Positions 17,943 through 26,432 of a DNA stretch of 64,000 bases are shown here, in pieces. This DNA is from Bacillus sp. M6-12. Its GTDB lineage: Bacteria; Bacillota; Bacilli; Bacillales; DSM-1321. The position numbers and the translations under genes were made by a program. Under the pieces are notes generated by a model that had not been told where the DNA came from, did not search any database, and saw nothing but the letters and a program-made list of their open reading frames with translations. The first letter of the stretch is position 1; each line of letters begins with the position of its first letter. Location: NCBI RefSeq assembly GCF_002860285.1, contig NZ_PGVF01000014.1, positions 62,001 to 126,000 of the forward strand, given 5' to 3'.

Positions 17943-18180
17943 AGTCATGGATATTCAATTCATTTTTCAGAATTGCCTGATCAAATCCGATAATAACTTT
18001 TCCATCAATTACGATCGTCGGCGTTGAATAGGACTTATGATTCTTTGTCAATTCCTTCATCGCTTGCTTATCAGTCTTAATGTTTTTTTCGGTGTATGAA
18101 ATTCCATATTCATCAAGGAACATCTTCATTATTTTACAGGGAGGACAATCCGGCTGGGAGTATACAATTATTTCTGCCAT
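17941..18180 (-). CDS. Glutaredoxin-family protein
   Basis: A 79-residue thioredoxin fold with the redox motif CPPC near the N-terminus, the TPT cis-proline loop (STPTIVID) and GFDQAIL in the last helix. It should catalyse thiol-disulfide exchange; NrdH-like and glutaredoxin proteins of this size reduce ribonucleotide reductase or other targets. ATG 18180 follows AAAGGTGG on the reverse strand; four codons upstream of it are in frame but unsupported. Transcribed alone, divergent from the chrA pseudogene. Confidence 0.85.
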   Translation of the reverse strand: MAEIIVYSQPDCPPCKIMKMFLDEYGISYTEKNIKTDKQAMKELTKNHKSYSTPTIVIDGKVIIGFDQAILKNELNIHD

Positions 18181-18283
18181 TTGTTTAACCACCTTTTAGT
18201 TTAAAATCTTTGAAGCGAATAAATAGGTTTTTGAATTGACTCTAACATTATTATAATAAAAGAAAACCTAAAAGGAGAGAAAA

Positions 18284-19475
18284 ATGCCTGAACAATATTC
18301 CGATAAAAATTCGCTGAGAGAGATATTTTTCACAGCACTCCAGCTTGGTTTACCCTCTTTTGGCGCTCCTTCAGCACATCTTGGTTATTTCCAGAATGAA
18401 TATGTAAAAAAATCGTAAATGGCTGGATGATCAAACATTTGCTGACTTAATCGCGCTGTGCCAATTTCTGCCAGGCCCAGCGAGCAGCCAGACCGGCATG
18501 GCCATAGGGTATTTAAGGGGTGGAATAGCAGGAAGTATCCTTGCCTGGTTAGGCTTTACCCTGCCAAGCGCTCTTTTCCTGGCGATCTTCTCCATTCTTT
18601 TTAAAGGAGGACAGGAAGGGACAGAAGGCTGGCTAAGCGGCCTGAAAACCGTGGCCGCAGCTGTAGTTGCTTTGGCTGTATATGAAATGTGGACAAAGCT
18701 TGCTCCCGATAAAATCAGAACAGCATTTGTGATAGTATCTGCTGTAGCTTCGCTTCTGTTCCCATCAATTCAGACACAAATTCTCGCCATCATTTTAAGT
18801 GGGGCTGCCGGATTTCTTTTCTTAAAGGATAGAAAAATAGAAGAATCGGTTAACAGGAGCCAGGGGATGAGCAAACAATCATCTAAAAGAGGCCTATTTT
18901 ATATTTCCGCGTTTTTCATTTAATTAATCGTACTTCCGCTTGCAGCTGATCATACGGAGGATCGAAGTGTTCGGCTTGCAGACGGGATGTGTCGTGCAGG
19001 TTCTCTCGTTTTTGGAGGAGGGCATGTAGTCCTGCCTTTGCTGGAGGATGAATTTGTTGGAAATGACCTTATGGCCCATGACCGGTTCCTTGCGGGGTAC
19101 GGAATAACCCAGGCTGTCCCTGGCCCGCTCTTTACCTTTTCGACCTTTATCGGTGCAGAAACATTAGGGATAAAGGGAGCGCTCATTGCGACAGTTTTAA
19201 TATTTTTGCCGTCGTTCTTGCTTGTCCCTGGGATCATGCCGTACTGGCATTCCATAAGAAAGAAAAAAGGAGTCCAGAGTGCTCTCCTGGGGATAAATGC
19301 TGCAGTGGTCGGTATCCTGCTCGCCGTCCTCTTTGATCCAATGTGGATAGGGACAATTAATTCGAATTTTCATTTTATCATTGTACTTATTAATTTTGCC
19401 TTGCTTGCCTTCTGGCGGATCCCTCCATGGATACTAGTTTTGTTTTCTGCTGCCATTGGACAGCTGCTGCTTTAA
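18284..19475 (+). pseudogene. chrA: Chromate transporter (ChrA family), broken by a frameshift and a stop
   Basis: The ATG at 18284 follows AAAGGAGAG and opens a normal ChrA N-terminus (LGLPSFGAPSAHLGYF). A run of seven A at 18406-18412 puts the frame out and meets a stop at 18416; with one A fewer it would continue NRKWLDDQTFADLIALCQF. The body follows in the next frame (FLPGPASSQTG, then a first repeat domain) until an in-frame TAA at 18921-18923, after which the second half resumes (RAGSLVFGGGHVVLPLLE, GYGITQAVPGPLFTF) to 19475. Two lesions suggest true decay rather than sequencing error. ChrA exports chromate. Confidence 0.85.
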
Positions 19476-19489
19476 CCTTTTGGGAGATA

Positions 19490-19539
19490 AAAAAGCCAGT
19501 GTGAAAGCTGTTGTTCATGAGCTTTCATACTGGCCTTTT
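19490..19539 (+). terminator. Rho-independent terminator
   Basis: Arms AAAAGCCAGT-GAAAGCT and AGCTTTC-ACTGGCCTTTT behind the chrA pseudogene. Confidence 0.85.
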
Positions 19540-19563
19540 AATTTAAGGTAAGAAAGTGCAGCT

Positions 19564-19782
19564 TTATTAACAAATACAGATGTCTAGCTTCAGAGCCCAG
19601 CCCCGACGCGACAGGACAAGAAATGTTTTGGCAGCGGTACATCGCACGAAACAAAGCGGCAGTTTTGTGAGGATGTGGATCAGAAACGGCGATGTTGCAG
19701 AACGGAGGCTGTAACATAGTTTTTGTTACACCACTGGCAACTTTAGCCGTTCTTCCTCTGACCAGGGCGTGCGCTTTTCTTA
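19564..19782 (+). repeat. Dispersed repeat family A, copy 4
   Basis: Opens with ACAGATGTCTAGCTTCAG and CCCAGCCCCGACGCGACAGG, contains the stem TGTAAC/GTTACA and ends GGGCGTGCGCTTTTCTTA. It lies between the chrA pseudogene and the reverse-strand hydrolase. Confidence 0.78.
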
Positions 19783-19801
19783 TATTCCGCGGGAAATTAT
19801 T

Positions 19802-20758
19802 CTACCCAACTCTTTGTTCTTGTTTCGCTAAGTAATCTATTAGTCCCATTGAGCTGACTTTAATATCCAGCTTTAGTATTTCGAAAACGGGATGGCTTTC
19901 GTGTATCCCGAGTCCAGCAAGATGTTCGGTTATACGGTTTAATATCATTGTACATGTTTTTTCTACTCTCTCTTCGAAAGATTCTGCAAGAGCAAAGGCT
20001 TCCTTGGCATAATCAGTAAATATTGGAACCCAATGACGGATTTGCTTATAAATTTCAGTTGTGCTGCGGCTATAGCCATAATGGCCAAAATAGATGACAT
20101 CAAGATTTCTTTCTTGCATCATGGAAAGAGCGCTAAGCATTTTATCTGGATTAAATTGATTTGGTGAGGTAGAGGGCAAAAATAATTCAATACGAGCCTC
20201 GTCAAGCTCCCGATAATAGATGCCTATCGTATCTCCGGTAAACATTCCGTTGGAAACTGGATCATAAATACTAAGATGATGGTTTGCATGGCCTGGAGTA
20301 TCAAAAAAAGTCAGTGTTGTTGTGTCAGAGATCTGCAGGGTATCACCATTTTCTTTGATGATAATTTTTTCTGGAGGGATAGGCAGAATTGGATCAAAAA
20401 GCCGGTCAAAGTCATCTCCATAGACAGCACGTGCCCCCTTGATAAGCCTTGAAGGATCCTCAAGATGGCGAGCCCCTTTTTTATGTACGATAACCTTAGC
20501 GTTCTTGCAGTGTTCCAGCAGCAGGCCTGTGCCGCCTGCATGATCAAGATGGATATGCGTCAAGATAATATATTCTATCTCTAGAGGATCAATTCCAAGT
20601 GACGCTAAGCCTTCTAAAATGAAAGGGACGGAAGGGCTGGAGGAGGTTTCGATTAAAGTTTTCTTTGATTCGTTCAGAACATAAATGCCAGTCCGGTTTT
20701 TTCTATTTAAATCGTTTCCATCAATTAATGAGATTCTATCTATAGATTTGGTAGCCAC
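19802..20758 (-). CDS. Metallo-beta-lactamase-fold hydrolase
   Basis: A 318-residue protein with the metal-binding THIHLDHAGG motif, a later TPGHANHH and FTGDT, and a C-terminal helical part (about 220-318). The fold matches glyoxalase II-like and other zinc hydrolases; the substrate is not evident. The start is GTG 20758 after GGAGGGGAAAAG on the reverse strand; the frame runs 14 codons further without a ribosome site. Single gene. Confidence 0.85.
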   Translation of the reverse strand: MATKSIDRISLIDGNDLNRKNRTGIYVLNESKKTLIETSSSPSVPFILEGLASLGIDPLEIEYIILTHIHLDHAGGTGLLLEHCKNAKVIVHKKGARHLEDPSRLIKGARAVYGDDFDRLFDPILPIPPEKIIIKENGDTLQISDTTTLTFFDTPGHANHHLSIYDPVSNGMFTGDTIGIYYRELDEARIELFLPSTSPNQFNPDKMLSALSMMQERNLDVIYFGHYGYSRSTTEIYKQIRHWVPIFTDYAKEAFALAESFEERVEKTCTMILNRITEHLAGLGIHESHPVFEILKLDIKVSSMGLIDYLAKQEQRVG

Positions 20759-20943
20759 AAACTTTTCCCCTCCATTAATAGATAATGATATACAAATCAC
20801 TCTCCTTATTTTATTCTGTAAATATAAGCATGTAAAGAAACTTAAGGAAAATTCAGAATTTAATATAGTGTGGTTATTGGATAGAAAACTATGTTATAGT
20901 GAATCCTGTTAGTAAAGGTTTCTATTTAGAAAGGAGAGGGAGT

Positions 20944-21183
20944 ATGTCTCAATTACAGGGCATCCTTACCAGATTGAAAAATCTTCAGGACCAAGCGAAG
21001 GAATCTGAGTCGGCTCAGCGTTTCTTTGAGATTGATGGCGTGAAGAAATGCCAGGTTACATATTTCATTAAGACTGAAATGTTCGAACTAGAGGTTTTCA
21101 ATGAAAAAGGAAAACCATCCAAATATCAGTTTGATAATATTGATATGATAACGATAGAAATATTTGACCTGCTGCAGTCGTAG
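20944..21183 (+). CDS. ykuJ: Conserved small protein YkuJ
   Basis: A 79-residue protein matching B. subtilis YkuJ along its full length: MSQLQGILTRL, a central QRFFEIDG segment and the FDNIDMITIEIFDLLQ end. ATG 20944 follows AAAGGAGAGGG; upstream in-frame codons are unsupported. It is the first gene of the ykuJ-ykzF-ykuL stretch, though a terminator follows it here. Function unknown. Confidence 0.9.
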   Translation: MSQLQGILTRLKNLQDQAKESESAQRFFEIDGVKKCQVTYFIKTEMFELEVFNEKGKPSKYQFDNIDMITIEIFDLLQS

Positions 21184-21192
21184 AAACAACCT

Positions 21193-21233
21193 GCAAAAGC
21201 CCTGCCGTTTATAATTACGGCGGGGCTTTTTGC
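21193..21233 (+). terminator. Rho-independent terminator
   Basis: Strong stem GCAAAAGCCCTGCCGT with ACGGCGGGGCTTTTTGC behind ykuJ. Confidence 0.88.
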
Positions 21234-21315
21234 AGTTTTATAAAGGATCCAGATAAAGTTGAAGAATGAAATGAACGCTGTTGCCAAATTCTAAAGTAAA
21301 AAGGAGGTGGCATGT

Positions 21316-21459
21316 TTGAATCCGGTTGTAAGATGCCCAAACTGCCTTGCAGAAAAGGAAATTGGTAATTTGTTAATCGCACAATCCAACCAAAATGTCA
21401 TTTTTATCTGTCCGGAATGTAATTTTATCCAAAGAAATATAGAGACTAAAAAAGGGTAA
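21316..21459 (+). CDS. ykzF: Zinc-ribbon microprotein (ykzF position)
   Basis: A 47-residue protein encoded from TTG 21316, five bases after AAGGAGGTGG. Four Cys form two knuckles, CPNC (7, 10) and CPEC (32, 35), the layout of a zinc ribbon. It lies between ykuJ and ykuL, where B. subtilis has ykzF; the symbol rests on position and size rather than on a remembered alignment. An ATG three bases earlier opens a different frame that soon stops, so TTG is the only start giving the zinc-ribbon product. B. subtilis ykuK, which I remember nearby, is absent. Confidence 0.72.
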   Translation: MNPVVRCPNCLAEKEIGNLLIAQSNQNVIFICPECNFIQRNIETKKG

Positions 21460-21592
21460 CAAATGTTTGTTCTGCAGCCAGTTCTTGTCAAGTATCTATT
21501 CTTCGTTTTGTATTAATATAGAACGGGAAAGATTTGCCTGCCTATGGTAAACTAAAGGAGTAAGAATTAACATACGGTAGGGAGCAATTCGA

Positions 21593-22021
21593 ATGTTCAG
21601 TAACTTTAACGGGGGAATTCTGGAGGCAAAAGTAAAAGATATGCTTATTTCTTCAGAAAGAGTCGCACACGTCCAGGTAGCCAATAACCTAGAGCATGCA
21701 CTTTTAGTTTTAACGAGAAGCGGCTATACGGCTATCCCGGTGCTTGACCCCATGTATAAGCTGCAGGGTTTGATCAGCACCCCTGTTATCCTTGATGCGA
21801 TCATGGGACTCCAGCGAATCGAATTTGAGGAGCTTGAAAATAAAAAGGTCTCTGAAGTAATGAAGACAGATATTCCGAGGTTATTTATCGGCGATAGAAT
21901 AAAAAAAGGACTTGAGATGCTGATCGATCATCCATTTGTTTGCGTGGAGGACGAAGATGGGGTCTTTGAAGGGATTATTACCCGGAGAGCTATACTAAAG
22001 GAATTAGAAAAGCATATATAG
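21593..22021 (+). CDS. darB: Cyclic-di-AMP-binding CBS protein DarB
   Basis: A 142-residue protein made of two CBS domains (about 10-70 and 75-138) with the TAIPVLDP and ICVEDEDG-type (here VCVEDEDGVFEGIITRR) nucleotide-binding strands. It corresponds to B. subtilis YkuL/DarB and Listeria CbpB, which bind c-di-AMP and, when free of it, stimulate the (p)ppGpp synthetase Rel and pyruvate carboxylase. KtrC, another c-di-AMP target, lies 7 kb downstream. ATG 21593 follows TAGGGAG. Own terminator at 22030. Confidence 0.9.
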   Translation: MFSNFNGGILEAKVKDMLISSERVAHVQVANNLEHALLVLTRSGYTAIPVLDPMYKLQGLISTPVILDAIMGLQRIEFEELENKKVSEVMKTDIPRLFIGDRIKKGLEMLIDHPFVCVEDEDGVFEGIITRRAILKELEKHI

Positions 22022-22029
22022 GACATTTG

Positions 22030-22065
22030 AAATCCCTGCCGGAATATTGCCGGCAGGGATTTTTG
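22030..22065. terminator. Bidirectional terminator
   Basis: AAATCCCTGCCGG pairs with CCGGCAGGGATTTTT between darB and the convergent permease. Confidence 0.88.
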
Positions 22066-22104
22066 AAAAGTAGCTTATATTCTTTTTTTTAGGATCTGTT
22101 TTTG

Positions 22105-22848
22105 TTAATACCATAATCTGATTAATAGCTGGACAATAAGGGCAACAGTTACCAGGTGCAATATAACCTTTAAGTGCTCCTTTGAGAGACGGCGTGCTAC
22201 CCTAACTGCAAACTGCGCGCCGAAAATTCCTCCCAGGGCGTAGTAAATCGCAATTTCCCATTTGAAATTTCCAGCAAATAAGTAAGTAGCAAATGCTGCT
22301 GCACAGCTGATGAAAGTCTGGGCCCGTGTAAGTGCCAGTGCTTTCAGATAGGATGCTCCCTGGTGCAGAAAAGCATACATCAGCAGCGTAGACTGGCCCG
22401 GTCCAAACATCCCATCATATACACTGATACCAAATAAGGTTGGATAAGCTTTCTTTTCGAGCTTCCAAATCCCTTCACTATCACCTTTGGGCTTCTTCAA
22501 AAAATTCATGGCTAGAGCCCCTGATAACAAAAAAACAGCAAGTACTGTCATAGTCTTTTCAGAAAAAGAGTTGGCGAGCAGTCCTCCAGCCATCCCGCCC
22601 CCCAATGCAAACGGGATTAATGTAGCGGCGTCCCGCCAAGATAGTTCTTTTTGTTTCAATAAAATATAAAAGCTTGAAAAAGAAGAAAAGACGTTTGAAA
22701 ATTTCGCTGTCGCTATTACACTATGTATTGGAATCCCGATTAAGAGCAGGGACGGCATGCCGATTAACCCTCCGCTGCCTGCCAGTGTTCCAATAAATGA
22801 TGCGCAAAATCCAATTAAAATTAGCAGAATTTCTGTCATATAAGTCAC
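22105..22848 (-). CDS. TauE/SafE-family permease
   Basis: A 247-residue membrane protein with about seven hydrophobic segments and the family motif GTLAGSGGLIGMPSLLL near the N-terminus. A second repeat half starts YDGMFGPGQSTLLMY. TauE/SafE proteins export sulfite, sulfoacetate or related small anions; the substrate is not readable. ATG 22848 with AGGAGAGTGAC upstream on the reverse strand. It lies between darB and ccpC, divergent from ccpC. Confidence 0.87.
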   Translation of the reverse strand: MTYMTEILLILIGFCASFIGTLAGSGGLIGMPSLLLIGIPIHSVIATAKFSNVFSSFSSFYILLKQKELSWRDAATLIPFALGGGMAGGLLANSFSEKTMTVLAVFLLSGALAMNFLKKPKGDSEGIWKLEKKAYPTLFGISVYDGMFGPGQSTLLMYAFLHQGASYLKALALTRAQTFISCAAAFATYLFAGNFKWEIAIYYALGGIFGAQFAVRVARRLSKEHLKVILHLVTVALIVQLLIRLWY

Positions 22849-22944
22849 TCTCCTAAATACCGGTTACAGAAAGTTTTTAGATCTGCTCTTGTATTATATT
22901 TCTTTTACAGTGATAATGAAATCTGTAATTTGTTAGATTTATCC

Positions 22945-22959
22945 ATAAGAAATTCTTAT
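22945..22959. promoter_or_regulatory. Putative CcpC operator (ATAA-N7-TTAT)
   Basis: The dyad ATAAGAAATTCTTAT lies 17 bases before the ccpC start. CcpC of B. subtilis recognises ATAA-N7-TTAT half-site pairs at citZ and citB and controls its own gene; this is an exact match. Confidence 0.65.
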
Positions 22960-22976
22960 CAAATAGGATGGTGAAT

Positions 22977-23870
22977 ATGGGCTTTTCAGAATTTCAATTA
23001 ATATCGGTACTTGCACAGGAAATGAATATGAGAAAGGCAGCAGAGAGATTGTTTGTTTCCCAGCCAGCACTTTCACAGAGGCTGCAGACTATAGAAAAAG
23101 AATGGGGGAGCAAGCTGTTCCTCCGTTCGCAAAAAGGGCTAGCTTTAACGTCTGCAGGTGAACTGGTGGTTAAATTCGCAAGAGAGATGCTCGAAAAGGA
23201 GGAGAAGGTGAGAGAGGAAATTGAATCGATGGAATCCGAGGTTCACGGGACACTGAAAATTGCCTGTGCGTCTATTGTCGGACAAAACTGGCTGCCGCAA
23301 ATTTTGAAACGATATTTACAGCGGTATCCTCATGCGAAGATTTCATTAATCACCGGCTGGAGCAGCGAAATTTTGAAATCTCTGTACGATGGCCAGGTCC
23401 ATATTGGCATTATCAGAGGTACACCTGACTGGAAAGGTGTGAAAAAGCATCTATTTAAAGATATGCTGTATTTGGTCGATACAGAAATGAATAAAATGGA
23501 ACAGGTGCTGGGAACTGACCGGCCATTTATCCAATTTAAAAGCGATTCGAACTACTATCAGGAAATTCAGGATTGGTGGCATAGACAGTTTCAGACTGTT
23601 CCAAAAAGGACAATTGTTGTCGACCAAATCGAAACGTGCAAGCAAATGGCATTCAATGGCATAGGCTATGCCATTCTGCCGGCTATCACCTTAAACGATC
23701 AGGACCCAAATTATTTTAAGCTGCCGCTCCTGGATGAACACAACGAACCAATAAAGCGGGATACCTGGCTAGTAGGCTACGAATCCGCTTTTGAACTCAA
23801 ACAGGTACGTGCTTTTTCTGAATTGTTAGATGAATTTCTTCATGAGCATGGTACGAGGGGCCACAGATAA
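22977..23870 (+). CDS. ccpC: LysR-type regulator CcpC
   Basis: A 297-residue LysR regulator: winged HTH in the first 60 residues (RKAAERLFVSQPALSQRLQ) and a substrate-binding domain from about 90. Segments such as LITGWSSEILKSLYDGQVHIG, RPFIQFKSDS and VDQIETCKQMAFNGIGYAI match B. subtilis CcpC nearly word for word. CcpC represses the early Krebs-cycle genes citZ and citB and is relieved by citrate. ATG 22977 agrees with the family start; an ATG nine bases earlier overlaps the ribosome site. The ykuNOP flavodoxin genes that follow in B. subtilis are absent. Confidence 0.93.
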   Translation: MGFSEFQLISVLAQEMNMRKAAERLFVSQPALSQRLQTIEKEWGSKLFLRSQKGLALTSAGELVVKFAREMLEKEEKVREEIESMESEVHGTLKIACASIVGQNWLPQILKRYLQRYPHAKISLITGWSSEILKSLYDGQVHIGIIRGTPDWKGVKKHLFKDMLYLVDTEMNKMEQVLGTDRPFIQFKSDSNYYQEIQDWWHRQFQTVPKRTIVVDQIETCKQMAFNGIGYAILPAITLNDQDPNYFKLPLLDEHNEPIKRDTWLVGYESAFELKQVRAFSELLDEFLHEHGTRGHR

Positions 23871-23888
23871 TATTTCTGGTCAGGACGC

Positions 23889-23917
23889 TTGTCTAACATG
23901 CTTTTGTCTGATAAAGT
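23889..23917 (+). promoter_or_regulatory. Possible sigma-A promoter of dapH
   Basis: TTGTCT and TAAAGT with a 17-base spacer, 40 bases before the dapH start. Boxes are only fair matches. Confidence 0.4.
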
Positions 23918-23956
23918 ATTTTTTATATTCAATACATAAGAGGAGGACATGGAATT

Positions 23957-24667
23957 ATGAATAAAATGGACGCAAACGAAATTATTGCTTTTATACAAAA
24001 TAGCAAGAAAGCTACCCCTGTGAAGGTATACATTAAAGGAGATCTGGAAGGAATCAGCTTCGGAGAAAATGCGAAGGCATTCATTAATGGCAGCACCGGA
24101 GTCGTTTTTGGTGAATGGGATGAGATCAATGAAGCGCTAACAGCCAATTCAGCCCGCATTGTAGATTTTGTAGTTGAGAATGACCGCCGCAATTCAGCAA
24201 TCCCTCTGCTTGATATGAAAGGAATCAAAGCTCGCATTGAGCCGGGTGCGATTATCCGTGACCAGGTGGAAATCGGAGAAAACGCCGTTATCATGATGGG
24301 AGCTTCCATTAATATCGGGGCAGTTATCGGCGAGAAGACAATGATTGATATGAATGCTGTTCTTGGCGGGAGAGCCACTGTAGGCAAGAATTGCCACATT
24401 GGTGCAGGTGCAGTCCTGGCGGGAGTTATTGAGCCGCCATCAGCTAAACCGGTAATCATTGAAGATGATGTTTTAATAGGTGCAAATGCAGTTGTACTGG
24501 AAGGTGTAACCGTCGGCACAGGATCAGTTGTTGCGGCAGGTGCAATCGTAACTAAGGATGTTCCTCCATACTCAGTCGCAGCAGGTACCCCAGCTAAAGT
24601 CATTAAGCAAATTGATGAAAAAACAAAATCAAAGACTGAAATCATGCAGGAGCTTCGCCAGCTATAA
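23957..24667 (+). CDS. dapH: 2,3,4,5-tetrahydropyridine-2,6-dicarboxylate N-acetyltransferase
   Basis: A 236-residue left-handed beta-helix acyltransferase with hexapeptide repeats from about residue 90 to 205 ([20 protein letters not shown] and so on) and the conserved [12 protein letters not shown] region. It acetylates tetrahydrodipicolinate with acetyl-CoA, the first step of the acetylase branch of lysine and diaminopimelate synthesis. Closely matches B. subtilis DapH (YkuQ). ATG 23957 follows AGGAGGAC. A terminator and a family A repeat now separate it from dapL. Confidence 0.94.
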   Translation: MNKMDANEIIAFIQNSKKATPVKVYIKGDLEGISFGENAKAFINGSTGVVFGEWDEINEALTANSARIVDFVVENDRRNSAIPLLDMKGIKARIEPGAIIRDQVEIGENAVIMMGASINIGAVIGEKTMIDMNAVLGGRATVGKNCHIGAGAVLAGVIEPPSAKPVIIEDDVLIGANAVVLEGVTVGTGSVVAAGAIVTKDVPPYSVAAGTPAKVIKQIDEKTKSKTEIMQELRQL

Positions 24668-24689
24668 GCAAAAGTTTCTGCTGGAAATT

Positions 24690-24723
24690 AGGGGACCGGT
24701 CATTATTTGATCCGGCCCCTTTA
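24690..24723 (+). terminator. Rho-independent terminator
   Basis: GGGGACCGGTC pairs with GATCCGGCCCC, followed by a short T run; it ends dapH transcription before dapL. Confidence 0.8.
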
Positions 24724-24761
24724 TTAAATCTAAATACAATGCATTTACAAGAAAAGCTCGT

Positions 24762-24878
24762 AAAACAAAACAGATGTCTTGCTTTAGCGCCCAGCAGCAT
24801 TTTTTTCTTGGGGGAATAAGCCCCGGCAGATAGGACGCATCAGTGGCGACTCCGCCCCAGGGCGCTTGCACTTTTCTA
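24762..24878 (+). repeat. Dispersed repeat family A, copy 5 (short)
   Basis: Shows ACAGATGTCTTGCTTTAGCG and CCCAGCAGC at the left, GCCCCGGCAGATAGGACGCA in the middle and GGGCGCTTGCACTTTTCTA at the right. It ends only 15 bases before the dapL start codon and lies between two genes of one pathway. Confidence 0.75.
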
Positions 24879-24893
24879 ATTAGGAGGATAAGA

Positions 24894-26027
24894 GTGAGCA
24901 TAAATCCATTTATTGCAGTCCGGCGTGATTTGCACAAGATTCCAGAGCTGGGTTTTCGGGAATTTAAAACGCAGCGCTATATTTTAGATTATATTGACAG
25001 CCTGCCTCAGGACCACATAGAAATAGAAACATGGAAGACAGCAGTTTTAGTAAGGGTAAAGGGCGGGAATCCTGCCAAGACAATCGGCTACAGGGCAGAC
25101 ATGGACGGCCTTCCTATTATTGAAGAAACGGGACTTCCATTTAAGTCGGAGCATCCTGAGCAGATGCATGCCTGCGGCCATGATATCCATATGAGTATAG
25201 CTCTTGGCGTTTTGACGCATTTTGCTAAACAGCCAGCCGCTGATAACTTATTGTTTATTTTTCAGCCTGCGGAAGAAGGGCCGGGCGGAGCGGAACCATT
25301 AATGAAAACGGATATAATGCAAAAATGGAAGCCCGACATGATTGTCGCCCTCCATATTGCTCCAGAATATCCGGTTGGTACGATTGCCGTTAAAGAAGGC
25401 CTGCTGTTTGCCAATACCTCTGAGCTATTTATTGATCTGAAGGGGAAAGGTGGCCATGCTGCCTATCCGCATCAGACGAACGATATGGTGATTGCGGCCT
25501 GCTCGCTTGTCGGACAGCTTCAGACTGTGGTTTCAAGAAATGTCGACCCGCTTGATTCGGCTGTAATTACAATCGGGAAAATTACGGGCGGAACTGTACA
25601 AAATATTATTGCTGAAAATGCACGACTGGAAGGAACCATCCGGACTCTTTCAGTTAATAGCATGAAAAAAGTGAAACAAAGGGTTCAGGAGTTAATCAAA
25701 GGTGTGGAAATCGGTTATCAATGTGAAGCAGCGATAGACTTTGGCTGCATGTACCATGAGGTTAATAATGAGAGTTCCTTAACCCGTGAGTTCATGGAGT
25801 TTGCAGACCGCCATGAGGACATAACTGTATTTGAATGCAGCGAGCAAATGACCGGTGAGGACTTTGGCTTTATGCTTAAAGAAATCCCTGGGTTTATGTT
25901 TTGGCTTGGGGCGAATTCAGGATATGGCCTGCACCACTCTAAAATCAATCCTGATGAATCAGCTATTGAAACAGCTATCAGCCTCCTTATCCCGTATTTA
26001 AGCTTCAAAGGGAATGAATCTTATTAA
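24894..26027 (+). CDS. dapL: N-acetyldiaminopimelate deacetylase
   Basis: A 377-residue M20 metallopeptidase-fold amidohydrolase with the metal ligands in CGHDIHMS and EEGPGGAEP, and the lid region [13 protein letters not shown]. It removes the acetyl group from N-acetyl-LL-diaminopimelate, completing the branch begun by DapH and PatA. GTG 24894 after AGGAGGATAAGA agrees with the start of B. subtilis YkuR; the frame runs upstream into the repeat, but those codons are repeat sequence and not protein. Promoter not identified; the upstream gap holds a terminator and a repeat. Confidence 0.92.
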   Translation: MSINPFIAVRRDLHKIPELGFREFKTQRYILDYIDSLPQDHIEIETWKTAVLVRVKGGNPAKTIGYRADMDGLPIIEETGLPFKSEHPEQMHACGHDIHMSIALGVLTHFAKQPAADNLLFIFQPAEEGPGGAEPLMKTDIMQKWKPDMIVALHIAPEYPVGTIAVKEGLLFANTSELFIDLKGKGGHAAYPHQTNDMVIAACSLVGQLQTVVSRNVDPLDSAVITIGKITGGTVQNIIAENARLEGTIRTLSVNSMKKVKQRVQELIKGVEIGYQCEAAIDFGCMYHEVNNESSLTREFMEFADRHEDITVFECSEQMTGEDFGFMLKEIPGFMFWLGANSGYGLHHSKINPDESAIETAISLLIPYLSFKGNESY

Positions 26028-26036
26028 TGAATATAG

Positions 26037-26072
26037 TCTCTGTAAGACTCTGTCTTTCAGGGATTTTTTTTT
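26037..26072 (+). terminator. Rho-independent terminator
   Basis: TCTCTG and CAGGGA arms with a run of nine T behind dapL; short stem. Confidence 0.65.
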
Positions 26073-26325
26073 GAAAATGGATTTCATGACCTAAAACCTT
26101 TCTCTTTTGTCCTATAGAATAAACGCTTCACAAATGTCCAAAAATTTTGCCTAATTAAAAGCGTATTATTTTGTTAAGAAAAAGAACAGTGGTAAACTGG
26201 TATATGTTGGAGAAGAAAAAAACCTTGTTTTTTTGTTTAGAATTTTTTAGTCAAGGGCAACCTTATAAAGGCAGACTTTGTTTTATTAATAATCAATACT
26301 TCTTTAAATTAATTTTAATTAAGTG

Positions 26326-26354
26326 TTGACGGTAATACCTGACTTGTCTATAAT
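26326..26354 (+). promoter_or_regulatory. Sigma-A promoter of ykuU
   Basis: TTGACG and TATAAT with an exact 17-base spacer. It leaves an 80-base leader containing the hairpin TGAGAAATA...TTCTCA before the ribosome site. The rest of the 400-base gap is A/T rich and holds no gene. Confidence 0.85.
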
Positions 26355-26432
26355 AAATGTTGTGTTAAAAAAACTAATGAGAAATATATTCTATTTTTCT
26401 CAATTAAAATTTAATTTTGGAGGGATTTATTC

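Noticed and set aside
18498..19475. Two separate chromate transporter genes (split ChrA pair)
   Set aside because: The two parts are in the same frame, divided by one stop codon, and the first lacks its N-terminus because of the upstream frameshift. A true split pair would have two starts and complete domains.
23929..24645. A 238-codon reverse frame opposite dapH
   Set aside because: Exact antisense shadow of a highly conserved gene; its low-complexity, Thr/Pro/Ser-rich translation is typical of such shadows.
26301..26330. A possible PerR box before ykuU
   Set aside because: An A/T-rich stretch matches TTATAAT-N-ATTATAA at only 11 of 15 positions, which is easily reached by chance in such DNA.
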